DNA of 64,000 nucleotides from Crystallibacter permensis (GCF_025960875.1 NZ_JAODLR010000017.1:1-64000); one strand, 5' to 3'; shown: positions 16,438 to 25,800, counted from the stretch's first letter. Numbers and translations are program-made. Notes: a model not told the origin generated them from the letters alone.

Positions 16438-16451
16438 CTAAGCATGCTTAG
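16438..16451. promoter_or_regulatory. Perfect palindrome CTAAGCATGCTTAG
   Basis: A 14-base palindrome that also nests ATGCTAAGCAT, 93 bases before the first gene of the stress cluster. The form resembles MarR-family operators (TTAGCATGCTAA type). No MarR gene is in the window, so the regulator is unknown. Confidence 0.5.
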
Positions 16452-16526
16452 TAAAGGGGTGCAATGATGTCCCCACAATTGGCGCTCAGGTTTTTTGCGG
16501 AAGGGCCGGAAAACAACGACGGCGGA

Positions 16527-16560
16527 AGTGCTTGCCGGGTTGGGCAACCCGGCAAGCACT
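16527..16560. terminator. Strong hairpin after the sulfur operon
   Basis: A perfect 15-bp stem (AGTGCTTGCCGGGTT with its complement) around GGGC, 30 bases past the stop of the SfnB-like gene. It lacks a long U tail in either direction. A copy of the AACAACGACGGCGG word precedes it at 16512-16525. Confidence 0.65.
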
Positions 16561-16589
16561 CCCGCCAACCTGTGGTGATTCTCCTGCTG

Positions 16590-17888
16590 TCAGACGGTTC
16601 CGGATCGCCAGACAAACTCGGGGATGGTGCCGTTGATCTTCCAGTCGCCGACCACGCGGGACTTATAGACCACGGGGTTGTGCGAAGAGATGACCCGGGC
16701 GTTGCGCCAGTGGCGGTCCAGTTGCAGGTCGGACTTTGTGGCGGATGCGCCCAAGGCATCAAACAACGACGACGACGCGCGCTGCGCGAGGTCGGTCACC
16801 ACGATCTGGGCCTGGGACGAGCCGAACTCCACCTGCAGGACGGCTTCCTCGAACGAAGGACTCTCTGCGCCCTGGGCCGCGGGGCGGACGTCGAAGGCCT
16901 CCTGCAGCAGTTCGGCGACCCGCAGCGTGGCTGCCTCTGCCGCGAAGGCCTGGGCCGAAATCTCGCCCACGATCTGCTGGACCTGGATGTCCTCGCCGGG
17001 CCGGACGCCGTTGCCGTGGCTGAACACCCGGGTGCGCTCGCGGACCGCTTCGGAAACGTCGCGGACCACGCGCTGGGTGATGCCGGCCAAGGTGGCTACG
17101 TGGATGAGCTGGTAGACGCCGGTGGCGTACGGCGCCTGCTCAGTTTCCACCAGGACATCGGAGGCGGGGACCGCTACGTTGTCGAAAACCGTAGTTCCGG
17201 AGGCGGTCAGGCGCTGCCCGAAGCCGTCCCAGTCGTCGCGGATGGTGACGCCCGGCGCATCCGCGCGGACCAGGGCGATGATGTCCCGGCCGTCCGCCGT
17301 CCGGGCACCGGTCTGGATCCAGTCCGCATAGAGGCTGCCGGTGGTGTAGTACTTGGTGCCGTTGACGCGGAAGTTTTCGCCGTCCGGCTCGATGGTGGTG
17401 CCCACGCCGCCAACCGCCACGGGGCCGGTTTCGGTCCAGGCGTTGCCCAGGATCTGGCCTTCGCCCACCCGACGCAACCACTCGGCGTCGTTCCTGTAGA
17501 GCCGCCCCTCCACAAAGGCGATGTGCGAGCGCAGGGCCTGGGCGAGGTTGGATTCCGCGGCCGCCAGCTCGATCAGCAACCGGAAGAACTGCACCGCGGT
17601 GGCCCCGTCGCCGCCGAACTCCCGCGGCACCCGGACCGCGCCGAAACCGGCCGCCGCCAGATCGCGGATCTGCAGGTGTAGTAGCACCCTGTCCGTTTCG
17701 CGCCCGGCGGCCCCGGCCGCGATGGACTCGAAGACCGGCCGGTACTTGGCCGCCAGCTCGGCGAAGGTCGGGGCTGCGTCGACCGGCACAGAGCCGACGG
17801 GAGCGGCGGAAGACGGCGCGGCTCCCGAAGACCGGAGCGGCGCGGTTGCCGAAGAGCGGAGCGGCGCCGTCGTCTGGATGGCACTCAT
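16590..17888 (-). CDS. Acyl-CoA dehydrogenase-fold monooxygenase (SfnB/DszC family)
   Basis: 432 residues with the acyl-CoA dehydrogenase fold used by flavin-dependent sulfur-acquisition enzymes (SfnB, DszC). Visible: an N-terminal helical domain (LQIRDLAAAGFGAVRVPREF), the flavin loop TETGPVAVGG, FRVNGTKYYTTGSLYADW in the beta domain, and a C-terminal helical domain with DRHWRNARVISSHNPV. It lacks the catalytic Glu context of true acyl-CoA dehydrogenases as far as can be judged by eye. The N-terminus has a tandem APLRSSATAPLRSS repeat with no evident role. Its ATG overlaps the stop of the next upstream gene. Likely role: oxygenation of a sulfone, sulfonate or organosulfur compound with reduced flavin from elsewhere. 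Confidence 0.8.
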   Translation of the reverse strand: MSAIQTTAPLRSSATAPLRSSGAAPSSAAPVGSVPVDAAPTFAELAAKYRPVFESIAAGAAGRETDRVLLHLQIRDLAAAGFGAVRVPREFGGDGATAVQFFRLLIELAAAESNLAQALRSHIAFVEGRLYRNDAEWLRRVGEGQILGNAWTETGPVAVGGVGTTIEPDGENFRVNGTKYYTTGSLYADWIQTGARTADGRDIIALVRADAPGVTIRDDWDGFGQRLTASGTTVFDNVAVPASDVLVETEQAPYATGVYQLIHVATLAGITQRVVRDVSEAVRERTRVFSHGNGVRPGEDIQVQQIVGEISAQAFAAEAATLRVAELLQEAFDVRPAAQGAESPSFEEAVLQVEFGSSQAQIVVTDLAQRASSSLFDALGASATKSDLQLDRHWRNARVISSHNPVVYKSRVVGDWKINGTIPEFVWRSGTV

Positions 17889-19279
17889 ACGGTGATCTCC
17901 TCACGGCTGAAAGCGCCGCGGTAGGCGGCGCCGGGATGGGTGGTTGGCAGCAGCGGGCCGTTGCCTGGGAAGAGCCGTTCGCGCAGCGTGCGCTCGGACT
18001 CCGAGTACGCGGTGCGGTAGCGGCCGCGCTTCTGCAGTTCGGGGACCAGGAGTTCGACGACGTCGGTGAACGTTCCGGGGGAGAGGAACTGGACAATGTT
18101 GAAGCCGTCCACGTCCGTGGCGTCCACAATCTCCTCGATCCGGTCCGCCACCTGCTCCGGCGTGCCGGCGATGAAGAATTCGTCGTTGCGCGGGTCGGAG
18201 AGCGTGTCGATCAGTTCGTGCGCGCGCTTGCGGCCCGCGCCGGTGGCGAACTCGGCCTCCATGGACTGCGCATGGTCGCGGCCCACGTACTGCAGGTACT
18301 CGTCCGTCTCCAGCGAGGCAACGTCGATCCCGGAGGAGCCGCCGAAGTGCACCAGATGGCCCTCGACGTCGCGCAGCCGCACTACCTCTTCGACCTTGCG
18401 CGCCACCTCGGCTTCGGTCTCGCCGAGCACGATGTTCAGCGAGGCCAGTGCCTTGACCGCGTGGCGTCCGCGTCCGGCGGCCTCGGCCCTCTCGCGCAGG
18501 TCCCGCACGTCCGCGGCCACGCGCTGCACGGTCCGCGAGCTGACGAAGACGGCTTCGGCGTGCCGGGCGGCGAAGTCCTTGCCGCGTTCGGAGGATCCGG
18601 CCTGGTAGATCACCGGAGTGCGCTGGAGCGAGGGTTCGGACAGGTGAGGCCCGTCCACCGTGAAGAACCGGCCGGCATGGCCGATCTCGTGCACGCCGTC
18701 GGTCTCGGTGTAGACCCGCCGCTCCCGGTCGCGCACCACGGCGCCGTTGTCCCAGGAACCCTCCCACAGCTTGTAGGAAACGTCGAGGTATTCCTCCGCG
18801 ATGTCGTACCGGTCATCGTGCTTGATGTGCGCGGGCAGACCGAAGTTGCGCGCGGCGTCCGGCAGGTACCCGGTGACCACGTTCCATGCCACGCGCCCCT
18901 TGGTCAGATGGTCCAGCGTGCTCAGCCGCCGGGCATTGCCGAACGGCGGCTCGTAGGTGGTGGAGAACGTGACCGCGAAGCCGAGGTGCCGGGTCACAGC
19001 AGCCATCGCCGGGACCAGCAGGTACGGATCGTTGTTCGGCACCTGTAGTCCACGCTCGACGGCGGGATCCCGGCTGCCGCGGTACACGTCGTAGGTGCCG
19101 ACCACGTCGGCCAGGAAGATGGCGTCGAACAGGCCGCGTTCCAGCAGTTGCGCGGTCTCGGTCCAGTACTCGATGTCCGTGTACTCATGCCGGCGGTTGT
19201 CCGGATGCACCCACAGCCCATGGTTGATATGGCTGACGGTGTTCATCTCGAAACCGTTGAAATGGATCTCTTTGCTCAT
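17885..19279 (-). CDS. LLM-class flavin monooxygenase (NtaA/SnaA/DszA/SoxA type)
   Basis: 464 residues, usual length for the NtaA/SnaA/DszA branch of luciferase-like monooxygenases. Visible: FDAIFLADVVGTYDVYRGS, LTKGRVAWNVVTGY, YQAGSSERGKDFAA and a late LVPELQKRGRYRTAYS end typical of the family. These enzymes use FMNH2 and O2 to cleave C-S or C-N bonds, including the desulfurisation of sulfones. Overlaps both neighbours by ATGA. With the DszC/SfnB-like enzyme and ABC importer it makes a likely organosulfur scavenging unit; the exact compound is not evident. Confidence 0.88.
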   Translation of the reverse strand: MSKEIHFNGFEMNTVSHINHGLWVHPDNRRHEYTDIEYWTETAQLLERGLFDAIFLADVVGTYDVYRGSRDPAVERGLQVPNNDPYLLVPAMAAVTRHLGFAVTFSTTYEPPFGNARRLSTLDHLTKGRVAWNVVTGYLPDAARNFGLPAHIKHDDRYDIAEEYLDVSYKLWEGSWDNGAVVRDRERRVYTETDGVHEIGHAGRFFTVDGPHLSEPSLQRTPVIYQAGSSERGKDFAARHAEAVFVSSRTVQRVAADVRDLRERAEAAGRGRHAVKALASLNIVLGETEAEVARKVEEVVRLRDVEGHLVHFGGSSGIDVASLETDEYLQYVGRDHAQSMEAEFATGAGRKRAHELIDTLSDPRNDEFFIAGTPEQVADRIEEIVDATDVDGFNIVQFLSPGTFTDVVELLVPELQKRGRYRTAYSESERTLRERLFPGNGPLLPTTHPGAAYRGAFSREEITV

Positions 19280-21063
19280 GATGCCTCCTTGACGGTAAGT
19301 CCCGGGGCAGCCGCTACGTGGGCAGCCGGTTCTCGGGCGGGCAGTTCCGGCACGGCGGCCAGCAACTGACGGGTGTAGTCGGTCTGTGGGTTGGTGAATA
19401 TGTCCGCGGCGGTGCCCGTTTCGACTACCTTGCCGTCCTTCATGACCAGGACATCGTCGCTGACGTGGTGGATTACGCCGAGGTCGTGGCTGATGAACAG
19501 GTAGCTCAGCCCGAGCTGTGACTGCAGATCCGCCAGCAGGTCCAGCACCTGCGCCTGGATGGATACGTCCAGGGCGGAGACCGGTTCGTCCAGCAGCAGC
19601 ACGCGCGGCTGGAGGGCGAGCGCCCGGGCGATGGCCACGCGCTGGCGCTGCCCGCCGGACAGCGTGAGCGGGCGCCGGTTGAATAACGACGGCGGCAGCC
19701 CCACCTGGTCGAGCAGCGTCACCGCCCGCTCGGTGCGGTCGCCGGACGTGCCGATGGAGCCGGCCTCCAGCGCGTCGGTGATGACCCGGCCGACGCTGAA
19801 GCGCGGGTCGAAGGAACTCAGCGGGTCCTGGTTGACCAGCTGGATGTCCGGGCGGTGCCGGCGTCGTTGTTCCTCGGAGACCTGGTCCGCGCCGGTGCCG
19901 GACCAGGCGAAGCCGCCGAGGGTCACGCTGCCCGCGTCCGGTTGGGTCAGCCCCAGGGCGATCCGCGCGGTGGTGGACTTGCCGGAGCCGGATTCGCCCA
20001 CAATGCCCAGCGTCCTGCCGCGCTCCAGCGTGAAGGAAACGCCGTCCACGACGGTGCGGCGGGTTCCGCCGGGACCGGGGTAGGACTTGACCAGGTCCCG
20101 GGCCACGATGGCCGGCGCCGTTTCGGAGAATTCCGTGGCCCGGCCGGGACTGCCGGAAAGCGAGGCAGCGGAGACGGGAGCGCCTGCGGAGAGCCTGCGG
20201 CCCTTGGCCGCGCCGGTGGGGATGGCGTTGATCAGCGCCCGGGTGTATTCGTGCCGCGGATTGGACAGCACTTCGGCGGCGCGGCCGGACTCGACGATCC
20301 GCCCGCCCTGCATGACGGCGACCTCGTCCGCCAGATGGGAGACGACGGCCAGGTCATGCGAGATGAAAACCAGCCCGCGGCCTTGTTCCTTCAGCCCCGC
20401 CAGCAGCTCCAGGATTTGCGCCTGCACCGTGGCATCCAGCGCGGTGGTCGGCTCGTCGGCGATCACCAGCTGCGGATTGAGCACGGTGGCCTGGGCGATC
20501 AGGGCCCGCTGGCGCAGCCCGCCGGAGAGCTCACCGGAACGCTGCTTGGCGCGCACTTCCGGATCCGGGATGCCCGCATCGAGCAGCGCCTGGTGCACCC
20601 GCTCCAGCCGTGCGGCCTTGCCCCGGACACCGTGCGCCCGCAGCGCCTCGTCGATTTCCTGGCCCACCGTGCGCAGCGGATCCAGCGAGACCAGCGCGTC
20701 CTGCAGCACGTAGCCGATGTCCTTGCCGCGTAGCCCGCGCCACTGCCGCTCGCCCAGCTTCAGCGCATTCCTGCCCAGCACCTCCAGCCGTCCGGCATTG
20801 ACCTTGGCGTTGGCCGCGTTCAGGCCCACCAGCGTCCGGGCGGTGACCGTCTTGCCTGAGCCGGATTCGCCGACCAGTGCCAGGGCCTTGCCCGGTGCCA
20901 GCGCCAGCGAGACGTCCTTGACCACGTCCACCGTGCCTCGCGGCGTGGCGAAGGAAACATTCAGGCCTTCGATGTTGAGCAGCGAGTTGGCTTCGCCTGC
21001 GGAACCGGCGGGCACTGCGGAAGCCGTGCCCCCGCCGTCGTTGTTTGTGCGGTAATCAGTCAT
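19276..21063 (-). CDS. ABC transporter ATPase with two nucleotide-binding domains (DppDF-like fusion)
   Basis: 595 residues holding two complete oligopeptide-type ATPase domains in one chain. Each has Walker A GESGSGK(T/S), a signature (LSGGLRQRALIAQA; LSGGQRQRVAIARA), Walker B (LVIADEPTTALD; VLLLDEPVSALD) and an H-loop in FISHDL. The usual C-terminal oligo_HPY region is short or absent. It powers the permease pair encoded next to it. The gap to the upstream permease stop is three bases. Confidence 0.92.
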   Translation of the reverse strand: MTDYRTNNDGGGTASAVPAGSAGEANSLLNIEGLNVSFATPRGTVDVVKDVSLALAPGKALALVGESGSGKTVTARTLVGLNAANAKVNAGRLEVLGRNALKLGERQWRGLRGKDIGYVLQDALVSLDPLRTVGQEIDEALRAHGVRGKAARLERVHQALLDAGIPDPEVRAKQRSGELSGGLRQRALIAQATVLNPQLVIADEPTTALDATVQAQILELLAGLKEQGRGLVFISHDLAVVSHLADEVAVMQGGRIVESGRAAEVLSNPRHEYTRALINAIPTGAAKGRRLSAGAPVSAASLSGSPGRATEFSETAPAIVARDLVKSYPGPGGTRRTVVDGVSFTLERGRTLGIVGESGSGKSTTARIALGLTQPDAGSVTLGGFAWSGTGADQVSEEQRRRHRPDIQLVNQDPLSSFDPRFSVGRVITDALEAGSIGTSGDRTERAVTLLDQVGLPPSLFNRRPLTLSGGQRQRVAIARALALQPRVLLLDEPVSALDVSIQAQVLDLLADLQSQLGLSYLFISHDLGVIHHVSDDVLVMKDGKVVETGTAADIFTNPQTDYTRQLLAAVPELPAREPAAHVAAAPGLTVKEAS

Positions 21064-21066
21064 GTC

Positions 21067-22002
21067 CTAAACCTCTGCTTCGAGCCGCTGCTGCAGGTGA
21101 CGCCCCACCACGGTGGTGGTCAGCGCGGCGAGGGTGATGAAGATGCCGGGGAAGGCGGCGATCCACCAGGCGATCTGGATGTAGTTGCGCCCGTCCGCCA
21201 GCATCGCGCCCCACTCGGCGGCCGGCGGCTGGGCGCCCAGGCCGAGGAAGCTCAGCGAGGAAGCCCAGACAATCGCCTGCCCCACGCCCAGGGTGGCCAG
21301 CACAAACAGCGGCCGGATCACGTTGGGAACGATGGTGTGCCACAGGATGTGCTGCCGGGATCGGCCCAGCGAGCGCGCGGTCTCCACATAGGGCGCGGCG
21401 ATGACCTGCAGCGTCTGCGTGCGGAGCATGCGGGCGTAACCCGGGGCCGTGCCCACGCCGACGGCGATCGCCGCGGTGACCACGCCGGTGCCCGAAACGG
21501 CGATGACAATCAGCGCCAGCAGCAGGCCGGGGAAGGCGAAGAGGATCTCCACGAATCGGCAGATCGCCGAGTCCAGCCACTTGCCGGAGACCCCGGCGGT
21601 GATGCCGAGCAGTCCGCCGAGCACCAGCCCGATGGCGGTGGCGGCCAGCCCCAGCAGCAGGGACTGCCCGGTGCCGGCGATGACGCGGGAGAAGACGTCG
21701 CGCCCGTTCTGGTCGGTGCCGAAGAGATGCTCCGCGTTCGGCGCGGTGAAGGCGCCGGCCGGGTCGATGATGTAGGGGTCCTTGACCGTCAACAGCGAAG
21801 GAACGACGGCGGCCAGCACCAGGAAGGCCAGGACCGCCGCGGCAATCCACACGCCGATCGGGGTGCCGCGGAGGCCCCGCAGCACTGCGGCGAGCAGGCC
21901 GGTGGTGCGGGTCCGGCCACGGCCGCCGTCAGGCTGGTTGCCGGGCTGGCCGCCGCCGGGCAGCGGCGTCCGGGTGGTAGTGGGTTCAAGTGCCACGCTC
22001 AT
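21067..22002 (-). CDS. ABC transporter permease (DppC-like)
   Basis: 311 residues with an N-terminal OppC-type membrane segment followed by five to six helices and the EAA loop (ETARSLGRSRQHILWHTIVPN) that contacts the ATPase. An early periplasmic HLFGTDQNGRDVFSR matches DppC/GsiD proteins. Overlaps the other permease gene by ATGA. Inner-membrane half of the importer. Confidence 0.9.
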   Translation of the reverse strand: MSVALEPTTTRTPLPGGGQPGNQPDGGRGRTRTTGLLAAVLRGLRGTPIGVWIAAAVLAFLVLAAVVPSLLTVKDPYIIDPAGAFTAPNAEHLFGTDQNGRDVFSRVIAGTGQSLLLGLAATAIGLVLGGLLGITAGVSGKWLDSAICRFVEILFAFPGLLLALIVIAVSGTGVVTAAIAVGVGTAPGYARMLRTQTLQVIAAPYVETARSLGRSRQHILWHTIVPNVIRPLFVLATLGVGQAIVWASSLSFLGLGAQPPAAEWGAMLADGRNYIQIAWWIAAFPGIFITLAALTTTVVGRHLQQRLEAEV

Positions 22003-23009
22003 GCGCCGGCCCCCTTGTCATTGGTGCGGGGATCGATCACGCGGTACAGCACGTCGACCACCAGGTTCACGAGGATGTAGACCGTGGCGATGATGAACAC
22101 CACGGCCAGGGTGATGGGCAGGTCCCGGTTGATGATGGCGTCCACCAGGGAGCGGCCCAGGCCGGGGCGGGCGAAGATGATCTCCGCGACCACGGCCGAG
22201 CTGACCAGCGAGCCGACCGCCCAGGCTGAGAGCGTCAGCCCCGGCAGGATGGCATGCCGCAGCGCGTGGCCCACGCGGACGGCCAGATCGGACAGGCCGC
22301 GGGCCCGTGCGGAGAGCACAAACGGCTGGGCCAGCGCCTCCTCGAAGGAGGAGCGGGTGACCTGGGCGATGAAGCCGGCCAGCGGAATGCCCAGCGCCAG
22401 GGCCGGGAGCACCAGGGACTTGAAGCCGTCGTCGCCGGCCACCGGGAACCAGCCCAGGATGACGGCGAAGACCACGGCCAGCATGATGCCCACCCAGAAC
22501 GGCGGCAGCGCGGCGAAGAAGACCTCGATGCCGCGGCCTACGCCGTCCAGCACCCGGCCGCGTCCCACGGTCAGCAGGGTGAATGCCAGCGCGATGGCCC
22601 AGGCGAAGACCAGCGCCAGGCCGGCCAGCTGGAACGTGGGCAGGATCTGCGGGCCGAGGATGTCCAGCACCGGAACCTTGAACACGTACGAGGTGCCGAA
22701 GTTGCCGGTGGCCAGCCCTGCCAGGTAGTTGACGTACTGGAGGAGTACCGGCTGGTCCAGCCCGTACTGCGCCTCGACCGCGGCCACGGTTTCGGCGGAC
22801 GGGGCGGCGCTGTGTCCGCCCAGGATGGTGGTGACCGGATCGCCGGGCACCAGACGCAGGACAAAGAACGTCAGCGTCACCGCGGCCCAGAGGACAAAGA
22901 GGCTGCCGGCCGCGCGCTTGAGGATCACCTGCCCCGTGGAGCCGGCTGTCGCCGTCGTTCGTGGAATTTCCGTATGCGAAGTGCGGGCTGTCTGCGTTGC
23001 CGTGCTCAT
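21999..23009 (-). CDS. ABC transporter permease (DppB-like)
   Basis: 336 residues with the first-helix pattern LFVLWAAVTLTFFVLRLVPG and a C-terminal ARARGLSDLAVRVGHALRHA EAA loop. Six predicted helices. Its start overlaps the stop of the binding-protein gene, and its stop overlaps the DppC start, so translation is coupled. Partner of the DppC-like protein. Confidence 0.9.
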   Translation of the reverse strand: MSTATQTARTSHTEIPRTTATAGSTGQVILKRAAGSLFVLWAAVTLTFFVLRLVPGDPVTTILGGHSAAPSAETVAAVEAQYGLDQPVLLQYVNYLAGLATGNFGTSYVFKVPVLDILGPQILPTFQLAGLALVFAWAIALAFTLLTVGRGRVLDGVGRGIEVFFAALPPFWVGIMLAVVFAVILGWFPVAGDDGFKSLVLPALALGIPLAGFIAQVTRSSFEEALAQPFVLSARARGLSDLAVRVGHALRHAILPGLTLSAWAVGSLVSSAVVAEIIFARPGLGRSLVDAIINRDLPITLAVVFIIATVYILVNLVVDVLYRVIDPRTNDKGAGA

Positions 23010-24640
23010 GATGCGTTCACCGCCGTGACGTCGTAGATGTAGGGGAGGGACAGGCTCGGTTCCAGCGTCAGGTTGGCGAACCGGTCCTGGCGCAGGGCCA
23101 GCTGGCTGGTCTGGTTGTAGAGCGGAAGCTGGAGAGCGTTCTCGCTGACAATCTGCTGGGCCCGGTAGTACAGGTCGGCGCGGATGTCCGGATCATCGGT
23201 GGCCAGTGCCTCGTTGACGATCCTGTCGAACTCCTTGTTGCTGAAGCCGGAGCCATTGGGGACGAAGCCGGCGGACTTCATGTACTCGGTGGAGAAGACG
23301 ATCCGCAGCACGTCCGCCGTGTTGGTGTTCCAGTAGCCGGCGCGCAGGTCGTATTCGAAGTTGTTGTACTTTTCCGACGACGACGCGAAGTCCTGGTTCT
23401 CGATCCGCACGTCAAAGCCGCGCTGCTTGGCGCTGGCCTGGATCTGCGTGACCAGTGCCGCGTGCGCCGTGGGCCAGGCCGCCGGGGTGTAGGGCAGGAC
23501 CACGGTCAGCCGCTTGCCGTCCTTGGTCCGGTAGCCCTGCTCGTCCCGCCCGGTCCAGCCGGCCTCGTCCAGCAGCCGGTCCGCTTCTACCGGATCCGGG
23601 AGATAGGCGTCCTCGAACTCGGGCGAGTAGAAGCCGGTGGTGCTGGCCAGCGGTCCGCCGGCCTTGGTCACCGTCCCGAAATAGACACTGTCGATGCCGG
23701 CCTCCACATACACGCTGTGCAGGAACGCCTTGCGCACCTTGATGTCGTCGAACGGGGCGCGTGTGGTGTTGAGCATCAGGTTGGTCGGGTTGCCCGGCCT
23801 GTCCTGCAGCACCAGCTGCACCTTCTTATCCGCCTCCGCCTCGGCGAAATGCACCGACGGCATCAGGTCCAGCGCGTCCACCTGGCCTGCGCGCAGCAGG
23901 CCGTACCGGGTGGAATCCTCCGGCACGATCAGCCATTCCAGGTTCTTGATGTGCGCCGGACCCTGGTGCTGGGCGAACGGCGGGGCCGAGTTGTAGTCCT
24001 CATTGCGCACCAGCGAGACCTTGGACTGCGGAATGTAGTCCACAATCTTGTATGGGCCGGTGCCCACGGGAGAAATGCAGTTCTCCGCCTGCGGCCGCTT
24101 GAGCGCGGTGGGGGATTCGATGCCGAGGAACGGCTGGGCCAGCACTTCCAGGAAAGCCGCATACGGCCGGTTCAGGGTGACCCGCGCCGTGGTTTCGTTG
24201 ATGACCTCGGTGCTCTCATAGGGCTTGAGGTAGCCGCCGGCGGTGCCGGACTGCGTGTCCGGATCCACCATGTGGTCCAGGTTCGCCTTGACCGCCTCGG
24301 CCGTGAACTTGGTGCCGTCGGTGAAGTAGACATCGTCGCGGACCGTGAAGGTATAGGTCAGTCCGTCCGCCGAGACCTCCCAGGACTCGGCCAGCCATGG
24401 CCGGATCTTGCCTTCCTTGTCCTGCGAGACCAGCGAATCAAGGTAGTTGGCGGCGAGCGACGCCTGCGGCATGTCCCCGTTGACGTGGGGATCCAGGCAG
24501 GAGATGTCCTTGCCGGTGGCGAAAACAAAGGTGTCGGCCTCATCGGGCTGGGCGCTCGCGGCGCCGCCGCAACCGGCCAGGGCCAGGACAACGACGGCGG
24601 CAAGGGCCGTGGGTGCCCAGGGGGCTTTGCGTAATGTCAT
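23006..24640 (-). CDS. ABC transporter substrate-binding lipoprotein, family 5
   Basis: About 544 residues with a lipoprotein signal (LAAVVVLALAGCGG; lipobox Cys about 25 residues in) and the family 5 extracellular solute-binding fold (SWEVSADGLTYTFTVRDDVY, then FTAEAVKANLDHM). ATG 24640 is chosen because the signal peptide begins directly there; the Shine-Dalgarno is weak (GAGAAC). First gene of the six-gene operon. Family 5 proteins bind peptides, nickel, glutathione and, in sulfur operons, organosulfur compounds. The long leader before it is described separately. Confidence 0.88.
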   Translation of the reverse strand: MTLRKAPWAPTALAAVVVLALAGCGGAASAQPDEADTFVFATGKDISCLDPHVNGDMPQASLAANYLDSLVSQDKEGKIRPWLAESWEVSADGLTYTFTVRDDVYFTDGTKFTAEAVKANLDHMVDPDTQSGTAGGYLKPYESTEVINETTARVTLNRPYAAFLEVLAQPFLGIESPTALKRPQAENCISPVGTGPYKIVDYIPQSKVSLVRNEDYNSAPPFAQHQGPAHIKNLEWLIVPEDSTRYGLLRAGQVDALDLMPSVHFAEAEADKKVQLVLQDRPGNPTNLMLNTTRAPFDDIKVRKAFLHSVYVEAGIDSVYFGTVTKAGGPLASTTGFYSPEFEDAYLPDPVEADRLLDEAGWTGRDEQGYRTKDGKRLTVVLPYTPAAWPTAHAALVTQIQASAKQRGFDVRIENQDFASSSEKYNNFEYDLRAGYWNTNTADVLRIVFSTEYMKSAGFVPNGSGFSNKEFDRIVNEALATDDPDIRADLYYRAQQIVSENALQLPLYNQTSQLALRQDRFANLTLEPSLSLPYIYDVTAVNAS

Positions 24641-24920
24641 GTTCTCGGGTTCTTCCGTCCGGCCCGTTAAACGGCTCGCCGGAGGCACCCGAACATTCGG
24701 GGACTGCACTCACCGGCTAGTGTTCAACGAAGCTTGCGTCGCCTCGTGGCAGTTACCGTCCTTTGGGGACGTACTGAGGAATCTACCGGCGCTTCCGAGG
24801 GCAGGAAATATTTCTGAACCGCAGTGACCTCGTGCGTCAGCAGCGTGACGCCACATGACCTCGCATGACGGAACAGCCAGGAAATCGGCGGCCGGGCGCT
24901 GCCAGTTCAGCACCCCTGCG
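24641..24920 (-). promoter_or_regulatory. Long structured leader of the sulfur operon
   Basis: 280 bases without a gene. On the - strand it contains GCCGG...CCGGC arms (24713-24717 with 24678-24682) enclosing a CCCGAA/TTCGGG hairpin (24688-24701), then a CCGTTTAACGG palindrome (24663-24673) close to the start codon. TGACCTCG occurs twice, at 24825-24832 and 24856-24863. I do not see a known SAM or cobalamin riboswitch core. It may be an attenuating leader or activator binding region. Confidence 0.35.
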
Positions 24921-25793
24921 TCAGCTCCGTCCGCTGGCTACGGCTTCCCACTCGCGCAACTGGCCCCGGTGCAAGGACTGCAGACCAGGATTGATGGTTA
25001 CGCCGTTTTGTCCGCTGAGCACATAGGTCGTGAGGACTGATAACACCGGGCTTTCCGAACCGGCAAACAGGACAGGGGGCAGGCCTTGGTAATGGAGCAC
25101 AAGACTGGAATTGTCCGGTTCGGGGTACCAAGCGTTAACAGCACCATGGTCAAAGGAAGTCCACTGCCCGTTGACGCAGCAGATGAAGCGGTGCGATGTG
25201 ACGATGACCGGAATGAACTGCTGCTCGCGCCAGCATTCCATGGACGCCGCGGCGGCAGCCTTGCGGCGGGATGAGTTCAGAAGCCCCTGGGCGGCAAGGC
25301 CACCGAGGATGAAGGCCGGGCGGCCCCAGTAGAAACCGGAAACGTGCGTGTACGATCCGTCCAAGCCGTAGTACCGGGCATACGTGGCGTTGCACTGGTA
25401 GTAGGCCACCTCGCCTGCGAACAGCGGAACATTCCACAAATCGATGTGAGGAGGAGCGGCCCCGGCGGCCAGACCACGCGCCAGTACCTGGGCTTTGTGG
25501 TAACCGAACGCGTAGCCAGCCTCAACGTCGCGCCGGTGCCGTTCGGCCTTGGTGAAGTGGCCCTTGCTGCGGCGCCAGGCCCGGAAGCGGCGGTACAGCG
25601 CGCGGACCAGGAAACAGCCGGCAATTATCGGACCCACTGCCGCCAAAAGCGCTGCCAAGAGATCGAAGAGGAGGAGGAGCGTCGCAAAATCGTCCCCTCC
25701 GGCCGAGTCAATCCAAATATGAAGCAGCACTCCTGCCATATAGCTGATTGGCACGAGCAGTAACGGAACGAGCCAATCCAGCTGATGTTTCAT
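24921..25793 (-). CDS. Hypothetical protein with two N-terminal membrane helices
   Basis: 290 residues, not recognised. Two membrane segments lie at about residues 8-25 (LVPLLLVPISYMAGVLL) and 40-62, then a basic stretch (RRFRAWRRSKGHF) and a soluble domain of about 200 residues with Trp and Tyr-rich motifs (DLWNVPLFAGEV, SFDHGAVNAWYPEPDN) that resemble a PH-like sensor fold only loosely. ATG 25793 is favoured over a GTG 18 bases upstream because TAGGGT lies seven bases before it (leaderless geometry). No operon partners. Its stop faces the leader of the sulfur operon. Confidence 0.55.
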   Translation of the reverse strand: MKHQLDWLVPLLLVPISYMAGVLLHIWIDSAGGDDFATLLLLFDLLAALLAAVGPIIAGCFLVRALYRRFRAWRRSKGHFTKAERHRRDVEAGYAFGYHKAQVLARGLAAGAAPPHIDLWNVPLFAGEVAYYQCNATYARYYGLDGSYTHVSGFYWGRPAFILGGLAAQGLLNSSRRKAAAAASMECWREQQFIPVIVTSHRFICCVNGQWTSFDHGAVNAWYPEPDNSSLVLHYQGLPPVLFAGSESPVLSVLTTYVLSGQNGVTINPGLQSLHRGQLREWEAVASGRS

Positions 25794-25800
25794 GGCTTCG

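Noticed and set aside
24641-24920. SAM riboswitch before the sulfur operon
   Set aside because: Stems are present, but none of the conserved SAM-I/SAM-IV core sequence could be identified.
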